A stretch of DNA of 64,000 nt from Methylophilus medardensis. GTDB lineage: Bacteria; Pseudomonadota; Gammaproteobacteria; Burkholderiales; Methylophilaceae. Location of the stretch: the NCBI RefSeq assembly GCF_006363915.1, contig NZ_CP040946.1. One strand, given 5' to 3'. Positions 17,456-25,720 of this stretch are shown one piece after another (position 1 is the first letter of the stretch; each line of letters starts with the position of its first letter). A program made the translations under genes and the position numbers. The notes beneath the pieces are model-generated. The model made no database searches, was not told the origin of the DNA, and saw only the letters and a list, made by a program, of their open reading frames with translations.

Positions 17456-17881
17456 ATGCCACGTACGCATCATCGCAAACAAGAAGCGCCAGCTGAAAAA
17501 GAGGACGGCTGCCGTCTCGATAAGTGGTTGTGGGCGGCCCGTTTTTTTAAAACCCGTAGTTTAGCAGCGGATGCGGTTGACGCAGGCAAGGTGCGTATTG
17601 ACGGCGATCGCGCCAAAAATGCGCGTGAAATGAAGCCGGGGATGCGTGTCAGCATCAAAAATAAAGATATGCAGATGGAGGTCGAGGTGCTGGCACTGAG
17701 CAATGTGCGTCGTGGGGCGCCTGAGGCAGCGCTGTTATATCGTGAGACAGAACAAAGCCAACGCCTACGCCAGCAGGCGCAAGCGGGCGGGGCCGATCAG
17801 TTTGCTGAACGTGATCGAGGCATGGGCCGACCGACTAAGCGGCAAATGCGTGACATTCAGCGTTTTACCGGCCGCGAATAA
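17456..17881 (+). CDS. hslR: Heat-shock RNA-binding protein Hsp15 (S4 domain)
   Basis: A 141-residue basic protein with an S4 RNA-binding domain at ~20-75 (CRLDKWLWAARFFKTRSLA and GKVRIDGDRAKNAREMKPG). Hsp15 binds stalled 50S subunits carrying peptidyl-tRNA and helps recycle them after heat shock. The C terminus (RPTKRQMRDIQRF) matches the E. coli protein. It ends the rmuC operon, 3 bases after the Lon-like gene, which groups two stress-related functions. A convergent gene begins 4 bases later. Confidence 0.88.
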   Translation: MPRTHHRKQEAPAEKEDGCRLDKWLWAARFFKTRSLAADAVDAGKVRIDGDRAKNAREMKPGMRVSIKNKDMQMEVEVLALSNVRRGAPEAALLYRETEQSQRLRQQAQAGGADQFAERDRGMGRPTKRQMRDIQRFTGRE

Positions 17882-17885
17882 GCAC

Positions 17886-18665
17886 TTAACTCGGGCGACG
17901 TGCGCCTGCAGGCATGCCGGTTTTTGCCACGGCCTGCGCGCGGCATGAAACATCCAACTTTTGGAAAATGCGCTTGAGATGGTTTTTTACCGTGTTGGCA
18001 CTAATATTTAAAATCATGCCAATTTCAAAATTGGTTTTACCACTGCGCACCCAATGGAGTATTTCTTGCTCTCGGTCAGAGAGTCCGCCTTGCGCCATAC
18101 TATCCAGCAGGTCTTCGTCTTTGATGACAGGCGTTAAATGACCGACGCGGCGGATAGCGGCATCGAGATGCGGCATGATCATACCTAACATCTGATCGGG
18201 CACGCTAAACTCTTTGGTGCGATCAAAGAACACATAAATACAATCCGCCTTACCGCGCGTATCGCGAACGCCATAGACAAGCAATGAGTGCATTTTTAAT
18301 AGTTGCTGGGTGAATGGATTCGGCGATTGTGCATGAATGCCGCTGCCGTCAAATCGGTTGACCACATACCACTTGTCATCATTTTCGACCCAGCGCTTGT
18401 AAAGATTGCACATGAGGTAATTCACGATGGCCGAATCTTGCAATAGGCGTTGGGTTGATGCTTCCGGCAGTGCCGATGACACATCAAAATGCAGTTCACC
18501 ACTGCTAAAGTCGCCCCAGGCGGCCAATAGCACATCGTGTCTCATCAATGGATGAATATCTTGTTTCAGCCAATGAAAGAACTCAACGTGCCGTTTAATG
18601 GCATAAGAGTTCTGTATTGCCTGCAAGATGCCTTCCCAGGGTGCTTGTTTTTTTTGTACCAGCAT
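17886..18665 (-). CDS. epsA: LuxR-type transcriptional regulator, EpsA-like
   Basis: A 259-residue regulator. The N-terminal ~180 residues are an unclassified sensing region; the C-terminal LuxR helix-turn-helix is at ~190-250 (LSDREQEILHWVRSGKTN, then ISANTVKNHLKRIFQKLDV). The arrangement and the HTH sequence fit EpsA, a regulator linked to exopolysaccharide and PEP-CTERM/exosortase loci in methylotrophs such as Methylobacillus. No eps cluster follows it here, but a PEP-CTERM gene lies 8 kb away. The symbol is offered on resemblance only. Confidence 0.7.
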   Translation of the reverse strand: MLVQKKQAPWEGILQAIQNSYAIKRHVEFFHWLKQDIHPLMRHDVLLAAWGDFSSGELHFDVSSALPEASTQRLLQDSAIVNYLMCNLYKRWVENDDKWYVVNRFDGSGIHAQSPNPFTQQLLKMHSLLVYGVRDTRGKADCIYVFFDRTKEFSVPDQMLGMIMPHLDAAIRRVGHLTPVIKDEDLLDSMAQGGLSDREQEILHWVRSGKTNFEIGMILNISANTVKNHLKRIFQKLDVSCRAQAVAKTGMPAGARRPS

Positions 18666-18911
18666 GCAGTATCCTCAAGTTGTTCTAGGCAGGAGGGAAT
18701 TTCCCTGCGTTATCTTCATGGTCTCAAGGGATTTACGGCGTCATTTTTGGGTTCTTTAATATAGAGATGAATTGCCCTTTTGAAAATCAGGCTGCGTCGT
18801 ATGTAAAGTTGTGGTTTTGTGGGATTTTTCCTTTTAAAACAGTGTCATAATGTTTGAAACGGGTGATAGTAAAAAATGGTATTCATTTGACAATCGGATG
18901 ATTGGAACTGT

Positions 18912-19244
18912 ATGGGAATGTTAAATAAGTTGCCGGATGGGGTGCGCTACCCTAGTCACAAAGAATGGCAACTGTTGAAAAAGCTACCGAAATGGCTACT
19001 GCTCGGTAGTCTCGTGTTTGCCACGCCGGTATTGTATGCATGGTGGCAACATGGCGATTTGCTGACGCATGACGTACCGCGAACCGCAATGTTTTTGGGC
19101 TTTTTGTTCACCTTCTGGTTTTTTATCGGCGTGCTGATGATCGGTCTGATTGTGATTATCATCATGAAAGGGCCCGGCTATGTGTCAGACCCTTATTATT
19201 TACCCAAAGAAGATAAAAGCTTGGAGAATCCCCCCAAACGCTAA
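18912..19244 (+). CDS. Small two-helix membrane protein of unknown function
   Basis: A 110-residue protein with two transmembrane helices (~27-46 and ~58-85), the second followed by GPGYVSDPYYLPKED and a charged cytosolic end. I do not recognise the family. It ends 105 bases before rpsF and does not share its promoter, which lies after this stop. ATG 18918 is an alternative start six bases in. The 246 bases upstream hold no obvious ORF or strong promoter. Confidence 0.6.
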   Translation: MGMLNKLPDGVRYPSHKEWQLLKKLPKWLLLGSLVFATPVLYAWWQHGDLLTHDVPRTAMFLGFLFTFWFFIGVLMIGLIVIIIMKGPGYVSDPYYLPKEDKSLENPPKR

Positions 19245-19251
19245 TAAGTGC

Positions 19252-19281
19252 TTGATGATAGTACTAAAAACAATATATAAT
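19252..19281 (+). promoter_or_regulatory. Promoter of the rpsF operon
   Basis: TTGATG (19252-19257), an 18-base spacer and TATAAT (19276-19281) precede the rpsF start by ~70 bases. The leader contains a small hairpin, GTGG-ctattaa-CCAC, just before the ribosome-binding site AAGGAA; autoregulation of this operon by S6:S18 is known in other bacteria, but I cannot show the motif here. Confidence 0.65.
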
Positions 19282-19349
19282 CGCGTGCTTTGCAACCTTG
19301 CCACACTTCGTTTTACCCTGAAGGTGGCTATTAACCACAAGGAAATCTC

Positions 19350-19724
19350 ATGCGACACTATGAAATCGTGTTTATTGTTCACCCTGACCAGAGTGAACAA
19401 GTGCCAGCAATGATCGAGCGTTACCGCGCTCAAATCACTGGCAATGGCGGCAACATCCACCGTTTAGAAGACTGGGGCCGTCGTCAACTTGCCTACCCAA
19501 TTCAAAAAGTACACAAAGCACACTATGTTTTAATGAACATCGAGTGTAGCCAAGAAGTGCTGGAAGAAATGGAGCACGGCTTCAAATTCAACGATGCTGT
19601 ATTACGTCACCTGACAATCGCGACTAAAACAGCAGTCACAGCACCAAGCCCAATGATGAAAGAGGAAAAAGCCAAAACCATCGTTGGTGACGCACCAGTA
19701 GCGCCTGCTGAGGCAGCTGCTTAA
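19350..19724 (+). CDS. rpsF: 30S ribosomal protein S6
   Basis: A 124-residue S6 protein. MRHYEIVFIVHPDQSEQ and NGGNIHRLEDWGRRQLAYPI identify it. S6 binds 16S rRNA together with S18 in the platform of the small subunit. The C-terminal ~30 residues are an Ala/Lys/Pro-rich extension that is common in proteobacteria. First gene of rpsF-priB-rpsR-rplI, with AAGGAAA upstream of the ATG. Confidence 0.97.
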   Translation: MRHYEIVFIVHPDQSEQVPAMIERYRAQITGNGGNIHRLEDWGRRQLAYPIQKVHKAHYVLMNIECSQEVLEEMEHGFKFNDAVLRHLTIATKTAVTAPSPMMKEEKAKTIVGDAPVAPAEAAA

Positions 19725-19729
19725 GTGTT

Positions 19730-20020
19730 GTGAATACGCTGGTGATCACGGCCACTATTCAGTCCATCGAATCGTTACGTTATACACCGGCAGGCTTACC
19801 CTTGTTGCGCTTGCAATTGCAACATGATTCAGAACAAAGCGAAGCTGGAATGAATCGTAAGGTGCAGTGTTTATTACCCGCGATGTTGATTGGTGAAAAA
19901 GCCAATTTACCATTGCAAAGCGGCGATCAGATCAAAGTAAAAGGGTTTTTAGCGCAGCGCAGTGCAAAGAGCACACATGTGGTACTGCACATACAAGAAT
20001 TGCAGCGCATACAGCATTAA
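19730..20020 (+). CDS. priB: Primosomal replication protein N
   Basis: A 96-residue OB-fold single-strand DNA-binding protein involved in PriA-dependent replication restart. The start is GTG 19730, five bases after rpsF. Its location between rpsF and rpsR is the normal one in beta- and gammaproteobacteria and supports the call, since PriB sequences diverge strongly. Confidence 0.88.
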   Translation: MNTLVITATIQSIESLRYTPAGLPLLRLQLQHDSEQSEAGMNRKVQCLLPAMLIGEKANLPLQSGDQIKVKGFLAQRSAKSTHVVLHIQELQRIQH

Positions 20021-20041
20021 AAAATATTGAAGGAGTTTCAA

Positions 20042-20275
20042 ATGGCAAGAGATATGTACAAACGCCGCCGTTACTGCCGTTTTAGCGCAGAAGGCATCAA
20101 AGAAGTGGATTACAAAGACGTGGATCTGTTGAAAGATTTCGTTTCAGAAAACTTCAAAATCATCCCAGCCCGTATGACTGGTACCAAGGCTAAATATCAA
20201 CGTCAACTGACGACCGCGGTAAAACGCGCACGTTTCCTGGCGCTGATGCCTTACACAGACAAACACCCAGGTTAA
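20042..20275 (+). CDS. rpsR: 30S ribosomal protein S18
   Basis: A 77-residue S18 protein. RRYCRFSAEGIKEVDYKD and the C-terminal RARFLALMPYTDKH are diagnostic. ATG 20042 follows the ribosome-binding site AAGGAG at 20030; the frame is open five codons further but that would include the ribosome-binding site. It partners S6 in the ribosome. Confidence 0.97.
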   Translation: MARDMYKRRRYCRFSAEGIKEVDYKDVDLLKDFVSENFKIIPARMTGTKAKYQRQLTTAVKRARFLALMPYTDKHPG

Positions 20276-20296
20276 TCGGCGGCTTAGGAGAATAAT

Positions 20297-20746
20297 ATGC
20301 AAGTGATTTTATTGGAAAAAGTAGCAAACCTAGGTTCTCTGGGTGACGTGGTGAAAGTCAAAGACGGTTACGGCCGTAACTTTTTGATTCCACAAGGCAA
20401 AGCGAAACGTGCCACTGAAGCAAACAAAGCAGTATTTGCTGCACAACGCGCCGAGTTGGAAAAACAACAAGCTGACTTGTTGGCCGTTGCACAAGCGCGC
20501 GGCGAAAAATTGGCTGGTTTTGCATTGACCGTTACTCAAAAAGCGGGTGTGGATGGCCGTCTGTTTGGTTCCGTGACCAACATGGACATCGCTGAAGGCC
20601 TGCAAGCGCAAGGTCATGAAGTGAAAAAAGCCGATGTGCGTCTGCCAAACGGCCCACTGAAAAACATCGGTGAGTTTACTGTGAGCGTTGCGCTGCACCA
20701 CGACGTGGTTGTAGACATCACTGTCACAGTGTCACCAGAAGCTTAA
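20297..20746 (+). CDS. rplI: 50S ribosomal protein L9
   Basis: A 149-residue L9 protein. The N-terminal domain MQVILLEKVANLGSLGDVV binds 23S rRNA near the L1 stalk; a long helix (~40-75) connects it to the C-terminal domain (GRLFGSVTNMDIAEGL). Last gene of the operon, followed by an intrinsic terminator. Confidence 0.97.
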   Translation: MQVILLEKVANLGSLGDVVKVKDGYGRNFLIPQGKAKRATEANKAVFAAQRAELEKQQADLLAVAQARGEKLAGFALTVTQKAGVDGRLFGSVTNMDIAEGLQAQGHEVKKADVRLPNGPLKNIGEFTVSVALHHDVVVDITVTVSPEA

Positions 20747-20790
20747 TATAGACGCACCGGCAGCTTGCCGGTAAATCTGTAAGCACTGTC

Positions 20791-20820
20791 AAAAAGGCTA
20801 CTTCGGTAGCCTTTTTGTTT
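20791..20820 (+). terminator. Terminator of the rpsF operon
   Basis: AAAAAGGCTAC-TTCG-GTAGCCTTTTT is an 11-bp stem with a UUCG tetraloop, followed by GTTT. A smaller hairpin (ACCGGC-AGCTT-GCCGGT, 20756-20772) precedes it. Confidence 0.9.
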
Positions 20821-20878
20821 GCCGCACATTTCTTCTGCACATTTTAATCCGCCGCCATAAAGCATTGCTGCTTTTCGG

Positions 20879-20884
20879 TATAAT
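20879..20884 (+). promoter_or_regulatory. Perfect -10 box six bases before dnaB ATG
   Basis: TATAAT followed by CGCCGG and ATG 20891. As at rmuC, this geometry predicts transcription starting at the start codon. No good -35 hexamer or extended -10 is present. Confidence 0.45.
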
Positions 20885-20890
20885 CGCCGG

Positions 20891-22273
20891 ATGGCAGACG
20901 AACAACTCGAATTTTTAAAACTCCCTCCACATTCTATCGAAGCCGAGCAATCCGTGCTTGGTGGCTTGTTGCTCGACAACGAGGCCTTGGACAAGATCGC
21001 CGATATTTTGGCGTCTCAGGACTTTTATCAGCATGATCACAAGCTGATCTATCAACATATTACGAAACTGATCGAGCGCAACCAGCCGGCGGATATTGTG
21101 ACGGTGGCTGAATCGCTTGAGAACAGTAACGAGTTGACCACCGTTGGTGGCGTCGCCTATTTGGGCGCATTGGCTCAAAATACTCCCACCGCCGCCAATA
21201 TCCGTCGCTATGCCGAAATCGTGCATGAGCGTTATGTGATGCGTCAATTGGTCGCCGTGGGGACGGATATTGCAGAGAGCGCTTATCAACCCAATGGCCG
21301 CGATGCGCAGCAATTGCTAGATGAAGCTGAAGCTAAGATTTTTCAGATTGCCGAAGGCGGCAACCGCAAAAGCCAAGGTTTCTTGGGCATGCAAGTCCTG
21401 TTGCCGCAAGTAGCCGATCGGATCGACTACCTGTACTCGCGTGACAATCATTCGGATGTGACCGGTATCCCGACCGGATTCAGTGATCTCGATTCGATGA
21501 CATCGGGCTTGCAGGGCGGCGATATGGTGATTATTGCCGGACGTCCCTCAATGGGTAAAACGGCTTTTGCGATTAACATTGCCGAAAACGTCGCGCTTGA
21601 AACCAATAAAGCGGTCGCCATTTTCTCAATGGAGATGGGCGCCACACAATTAACGACCCGGATGATCGGTTCGATTGGTCGCCTTGATCAGCATAAGATG
21701 CGTAACGGTAATCTCGAAGACGAAGACTGGGAAAAACTGACCACCGCATTGGGTAAATTAAACGAAGCGCCTATTTATATCGATGAAGGCGCTGGTTTGA
21801 GCAGCTTTGATGTGCGTGCGCGTGCGCGACGTTTGCACAGACAAACAGGTGAACTCGGGCTGATCGTGATCGACTATTTACAATTGATGACTTCGCCTGC
21901 GGGCCGTGCCGGTGAAAACCGGGCGACTGAGATTTCTGAAATTTCACGTTCGTTAAAAGCACTGGCTAAAGAGTTAAATGTGCCATTGATCGCCATTTCA
22001 CAGCTCAATCGAAGTGTGGATCAACGTCCAGATAAACGGCCTGTGATGAGTGATTTGCGAGAGTCGGGTGCGATTGAGCAAGATGCGGACTTGATCATGT
22101 TTGTGTATCGTGACGAGTACTACAACCCGGATAGCGCTGAAAAAGGCACTGCCGAGATCATCATCGCCAAGCAGCGTAACGGCCCGATTGGCCGCGTGCG
22201 TTTGACCTTTATGGGTGCGCATACGCGTTTTGCCGATTATGCAAATGCATCGTATATGCCTGACGAGTATTAA
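20891..22273 (+). CDS. dnaB: Replicative DNA helicase DnaB
   Basis: A 460-residue hexameric 5'-3' helicase. The N-terminal primase-interacting domain (HSIEAEQSVLGGLLLDN) covers ~10-110 and the RecA-like motor ~190-450, with Walker A GRPSMGKT at ~217-224 and LIVIDYLQLM as Walker B. There is no intein. The first base may be the transcription start (see the -10 box). It is the usual neighbour of rplI and alr in betaproteobacteria. Confidence 0.97.
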   Translation: MADEQLEFLKLPPHSIEAEQSVLGGLLLDNEALDKIADILASQDFYQHDHKLIYQHITKLIERNQPADIVTVAESLENSNELTTVGGVAYLGALAQNTPTAANIRRYAEIVHERYVMRQLVAVGTDIAESAYQPNGRDAQQLLDEAEAKIFQIAEGGNRKSQGFLGMQVLLPQVADRIDYLYSRDNHSDVTGIPTGFSDLDSMTSGLQGGDMVIIAGRPSMGKTAFAINIAENVALETNKAVAIFSMEMGATQLTTRMIGSIGRLDQHKMRNGNLEDEDWEKLTTALGKLNEAPIYIDEGAGLSSFDVRARARRLHRQTGELGLIVIDYLQLMTSPAGRAGENRATEISEISRSLKALAKELNVPLIAISQLNRSVDQRPDKRPVMSDLRESGAIEQDADLIMFVYRDEYYNPDSAEKGTAEIIIAKQRNGPIGRVRLTFMGAHTRFADYANASYMPDEY

Positions 22274-22330
22274 CCTAAACTCCCTTGCCAGATTTAAGCA
22301 GGCAAGTCGATATTTATAAAAGCGTGTTTT

Positions 22331-23398
22331 ATGCGACCCATCGTTGCCCACATTCATTTACCTGCCTTGGCGCATAACTTAGCCCAAGTCCGCCGTTTGG
22401 CACCCCATGCGCAAGTGATGTCGGTGGTGAAGGCGAATGGCTATGGACATGGCCTACTGAATGTCGCGCAAGGGCTGCAGGCAACCGATGCATTTGCAGT
22501 GTTGAATGTCTCAGAAGCGATTGCGCTACGTGAGGCCGGCTACAAGCAGCCCATTTTATTATTAGAGGGCGTGTTTGCAGCAGAACAGTTGCAAGCAGTG
22601 GATCGCTATCGCCTCGACATCGTGGTGCATCACGCCGCACAGCTGGATTGGTTACAACAAGCCCAACTTAGCGTCCCCGTGCGCGTGTTCCTCAAACTCG
22701 ATAGTGGCATGCACCGCTTGGGTTTTCAGCCTGCAGAGTATCCAAGCAAACTGGCGCAATTGGCGCAATGCGCCAACGTCAGTGAAATCGTACAAATGAC
22801 GCATTTTGCTAACGCTGACCAAGCAGATGGGGTGTCAATCCCCATGCAAACCGTCACTGCGGTGATGGCCGGAAAACCCTACCAACGCTCCTTAGCCAAC
22901 TCAGCTGCGGTGGTGCAACAGCCGCAGACCCATGCCGATTGGGTGCGCCCCGGCATCATGTTGTATGGCGCGACCCCGATCAATGATCGGTCTGCAGCAT
23001 CATTGGGCTTGAAAGCGGTGATGATCCTGCAATCCGCACTCATCGGCGTTCAAGAGATTGCAGCAGGTGAGTCGGTGGGATATGGTAGCTTGTTCACTGC
23101 CGATAAGCCTATGCGAGTGGGCATCGTCGCTTGTGGCTATGCCGATGGCTACCCACGGCATGCGCCCACTGGAACGCCAATCGCGGTGCATGGCAAGCAG
23201 ACGCGCACCCTAGGTCGCGTCTCCATGGATATGTTGGCCGTCGACATTACAGAGATCGACGAGGCACAGATCGGCAGTCCGGTGGAACTGTGGGGGGCAC
23301 TGGTGCCCGTCGATGCGGTCGCGCAGGCAGCCGGTACTATCGGTTATGAGTTACTGTGTGCGGTGACAGCAAGGGTGGCGTTCAAGGTTTATGGCTAA
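22331..23398 (+). CDS. alr: Alanine racemase
   Basis: A 355-residue PLP enzyme that makes D-alanine for peptidoglycan. The PLP lysine is in VVKANGYGHG (~34-43), and the catalytic tyrosine region is VGYGSLFTADKPMRVGIVA (~247-265). Full length. The stop overlaps the radA start by 8 bases. Confidence 0.95.
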   Translation: MRPIVAHIHLPALAHNLAQVRRLAPHAQVMSVVKANGYGHGLLNVAQGLQATDAFAVLNVSEAIALREAGYKQPILLLEGVFAAEQLQAVDRYRLDIVVHHAAQLDWLQQAQLSVPVRVFLKLDSGMHRLGFQPAEYPSKLAQLAQCANVSEIVQMTHFANADQADGVSIPMQTVTAVMAGKPYQRSLANSAAVVQQPQTHADWVRPGIMLYGATPINDRSAASLGLKAVMILQSALIGVQEIAAGESVGYGSLFTADKPMRVGIVACGYADGYPRHAPTGTPIAVHGKQTRTLGRVSMDMLAVDITEIDEAQIGSPVELWGALVPVDAVAQAAGTIGYELLCAVTARVAFKVYG

Positions 23399-24746
23399 AG
23401 CAAAAACACAATATACCTGTACCGAATGCGGCGCGGCCGAACCAAAATGGCAAGGGCAGTGCCCGAGTTGTCATGCCTGGAACACACTGGTTGAAAGTGT
23501 GCCGGAGACTGTCACACAAAGCCGGTTTGCCAGCTTGGCGCCCACCGCACAATTACAAAAGCTGGCAGAGGTCGAGGCGCAGGAAGTCTCGCGCCAACAG
23601 ACGGGAATTGCCGAGTTTGACCGCGTGCTGGGTGGTGGTTTGGTCGCAGGCGGCGTGGTGCTGATCGGTGGCGATCCTGGGATTGGAAAATCCACCTTAT
23701 TGCTGCAAACCGTGTGTAAGGTGTCGCAATCACTCAAAGCGTTTTATATCAGCGGTGAAGAATCTGCGCAGCAAATTGCGATGCGTGCGCAGCGTCTAGG
23801 CATGGATGCTAGCCAGGTGGATGTATTAGCCGAGATTAATCTTGAAAAGATCAGTCAGGTGTTGCAGCTGCATCACCCTGATGTGGTGGTGATCGATTCG
23901 ATCCAAACCGTGTATTCAGAGGCCTTGCAATCGGCGCCCGGGTCGGTTGCACAGGTGCGCGAATGCAGCGCACAACTCACGCGGATCGCAAAACAACTTG
24001 GTATCAGTATGATTCTGGTTGGTCATGTGACCAAGGAAGGTTCCTTGGCCGGACCACGTGTGCTCGAGCACATTGTCGATAGCGTGCTCTACTTCGAGGG
24101 TGATCAGAATTCGAGTTTTCGGCTGATTCGTGCGTTTAAGAATCGCTTTGGTGCAGTCAATGAGCTGGGTGTGTTCGCGATGACTGAAAAAGGCTTGCGT
24201 GAGGTGAGTAACCCTTCCGCATTATTTTTGTCTCATCATGAGTCACCCGTGCCAGGGTCTTGTATCACCGTCACGCAAGAGGGCACCAGGCCTTTGCTGG
24301 TGGAGATTCAAGCCTTGGTGGATACGGCACATGCGCCAAATCCAAAACGACTTTGTGTCGGCCTGGAGCAGAATCGACTGGCCATGTTACTGGCGGTGCT
24401 GCATCGGCATGCCGGGGTGGCTTGCTATGACCAAGATGTATTTATCAACGCCGTAGGTGGTGTCAAAATTGGTGAGCCGGCAGTCGATTTGGCGGTGTTG
24501 CTGGCGATCGTGTCTTCACTCAAAAACAAACCCTTACCCAGCAAGCTAGTGGTATTCGGTGAGGTTGGCCTAGCGGGTGAAGTGCGCCCGGTGCAGCGTG
24601 GTCAGGAGCGATTGAAAGAAGCTGCCAAATTGGGATTTACGCATGCCATTATCCCCAAAGCCAACGCCCCCAAAGGCGGCGTTGCAGGCCTGCACATTGA
24701 TGCCGTCGATCGTTTAGAACAAGCCATTGATATCTTACGCGGATAA
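23391..24746 (+). CDS. radA: DNA repair protein RadA
   Basis: A 451-residue RecA-like branch-migration protein. An N-terminal C4 zinc finger (CTECG then CPSC, ~residues 8-28), Walker A GGDPGIGKST (~91-100), the KNRFG signature (~246-250) and a C-terminal Lon-like domain without protease residues (~290-451) give the standard layout. It overlaps alr by 8 bases and its stop codon lies in the A-tract that serves the convergent terminator. Confidence 0.96.
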   Translation: MAKAKTQYTCTECGAAEPKWQGQCPSCHAWNTLVESVPETVTQSRFASLAPTAQLQKLAEVEAQEVSRQQTGIAEFDRVLGGGLVAGGVVLIGGDPGIGKSTLLLQTVCKVSQSLKAFYISGEESAQQIAMRAQRLGMDASQVDVLAEINLEKISQVLQLHHPDVVVIDSIQTVYSEALQSAPGSVAQVRECSAQLTRIAKQLGISMILVGHVTKEGSLAGPRVLEHIVDSVLYFEGDQNSSFRLIRAFKNRFGAVNELGVFAMTEKGLREVSNPSALFLSHHESPVPGSCITVTQEGTRPLLVEIQALVDTAHAPNPKRLCVGLEQNRLAMLLAVLHRHAGVACYDQDVFINAVGGVKIGEPAVDLAVLLAIVSSLKNKPLPSKLVVFGEVGLAGEVRPVQRGQERLKEAAKLGFTHAIIPKANAPKGGVAGLHIDAVDRLEQAIDILRG

Positions 24747-24783
24747 AAAAATGGCAACGACTGCTGGGAGTGCAATCGTTGCC
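24745..24783 (-). terminator. Terminator of the small minus-strand gene
   Basis: On the minus strand GGCAACGA (24783-24776) pairs TCGTTGCC (24760-24753) around a 15-base loop, followed by ATTTTTTT. It overlaps the radA stop codon. A second hairpin (GGCTGCCC / GGGCAGCC, 24793-24817) lies between it and the gene. Confidence 0.75.
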
Positions 24784-24856
24784 TGAGGGCGAGGCTGCCC
24801 AGAAGAGGAGGGGCAGCCACAGGGAAGCAGTCTTGCGTCTGTCATGACGCGTTTGA

Positions 24857-25138
24857 TTAAAAAAATTCGTGTTGTGTTAGCGCATCGGTTTTCATTTTTT
24901 GTTTGTTTAGCGTTTTTTCTTCAGACCGCACTGAAATACGCGATAAGTTGGCGAGGCAGGCGCGTAAGGCCTGATCATCATTGGCTAATCGCACACAAGC
25001 CATCTGCTGATCGAGTTGTCTGATCACACGTTGCTTGTTCCGCATTAAATCTGCATACGGTTCAGTCGCTGGCATGTCTGAGGCAAAAATCGATATATTA
25101 GCGAGTAGGCCAGTAGTCATTAGGGCGGCATATTTCAT
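24857..25138 (-). CDS. Small exported protein of unknown function
   Basis: A 93-residue protein with a signal peptide (MKYAALMTTGLLANISIFA, cleavage ~residue 19-20). The mature part is short, helical and charged, with two cysteines (CVRLAN and CLANLS) that could form a disulfide. Family not recognised. ATG 25138 is chosen over 25165 because AGGTGA lies 5 bases upstream. It has its own promoter (25188-25216). Confidence 0.65.
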   Translation of the reverse strand: MKYAALMTTGLLANISIFASDMPATEPYADLMRNKQRVIRQLDQQMACVRLANDDQALRACLANLSRISVRSEEKTLNKQKMKTDALTQHEFF

Positions 25139-25187
25139 GGCTTCACCTATTCGCTGTTTGATCATGTCGCTGTTTCATCATGGCTGC

Positions 25188-25216
25188 AGTATAAAAACCG
25201 AGGCGACGTTTGTCAG
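25188..25216 (-). promoter_or_regulatory. Promoter of the small minus-strand gene
   Basis: On the minus strand CTGACA (25216-25211), a 17-base spacer and TATACT (25193-25188) each match consensus at five of six positions. Transcription would begin near 25181, ~43 bases before the ATG. The -35 lies inside an inverted repeat GTTTGT-cagtt-ACAAAC (25208-25224), a possible operator. Confidence 0.6.
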
Positions 25217-25299
25217 TTACAAACAGCTTGGGTTTTGTAGCGATTTGTAGCTAGTTGGATACAGGGGATGGAAAAGTGATGTGGGGCAACCAGCACATA

Positions 25300-25317
25300 T
25301 TGTCATAAAAGCTTCAT
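25300..25317 (+). promoter_or_regulatory. Pho box (rightward)
   Basis: TTGTCAT-AAAA-GCTTCAT resembles the PhoB site (7-4-7 layout; CTGTCAT half-sites). TAAAAT lies 12 bases downstream at 25330, the usual place for a PhoB-dependent -10. It would drive the lipoprotein gene at 25423. Confidence 0.5.
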
Positions 25318-25374
25318 GCAACTAATGCTTAAAATTGACTGCCGAAATAACGTCAATAAACGAATCACATCTTT

Positions 25375-25392
25375 ATGACAGCGGAATGACAG
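25375..25392 (-). promoter_or_regulatory. Perfect Pho box (leftward)
   Basis: Read on the minus strand this is CTGTCAT-TCCG-CTGTCAT: two exact consensus PhoB half-sites with the exact 4-base spacing. It lies 183 bases from the promoter of the minus-strand gene and 30 bases before the plus-strand lipoprotein start, so its target is uncertain. Confidence 0.65.
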
Positions 25393-25422
25393 TCCCTCAC
25401 CGTTGCTGCAGGAGCCAAAATA

Positions 25423-25707
25423 ATGAAAAAAACGATTTCTGTTTTAGCCTTGATCGTCTCTGCTTGTGCCAGCGTCACCCCACAGCCTTACACGACCCAG
25501 CAGGGCAAGCTGGGCTATACACTGAGTTGCAGTGAATTCAATACTAGCCAGCAACAGTGCCAAGCCAAGGCGGGTGCGATGTGTGCAGCGGGGTACGTGG
25601 TGGATACGCAACGTAGCAGTCATGAGACCTTCCCGGATAGCGGAGATGGCATCTATCGGCCCGCTAACAATCATCTTGCGGTGATATGTAAAGATACGCC
25701 CCACTAG
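25423..25707 (+). CDS. Small lipoprotein of unknown function
   Basis: A 94-residue protein with a short signal sequence and lipobox VSAC (cysteine ~15). The mature part has three further cysteines (SCSEF, QCQAK, MCAAG) plus one near the C terminus (ICKDT), suggesting disulfides. I do not recognise the family. It lies just after the two Pho boxes, so phosphate control is plausible; GCAGGAG precedes the ATG. Confidence 0.65.
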   Translation: MKKTISVLALIVSACASVTPQPYTTQQGKLGYTLSCSEFNTSQQQCQAKAGAMCAAGYVVDTQRSSHETFPDSGDGIYRPANNHLAVICKDTPH

Positions 25708-25720
25708 AGTAATTGATGCG

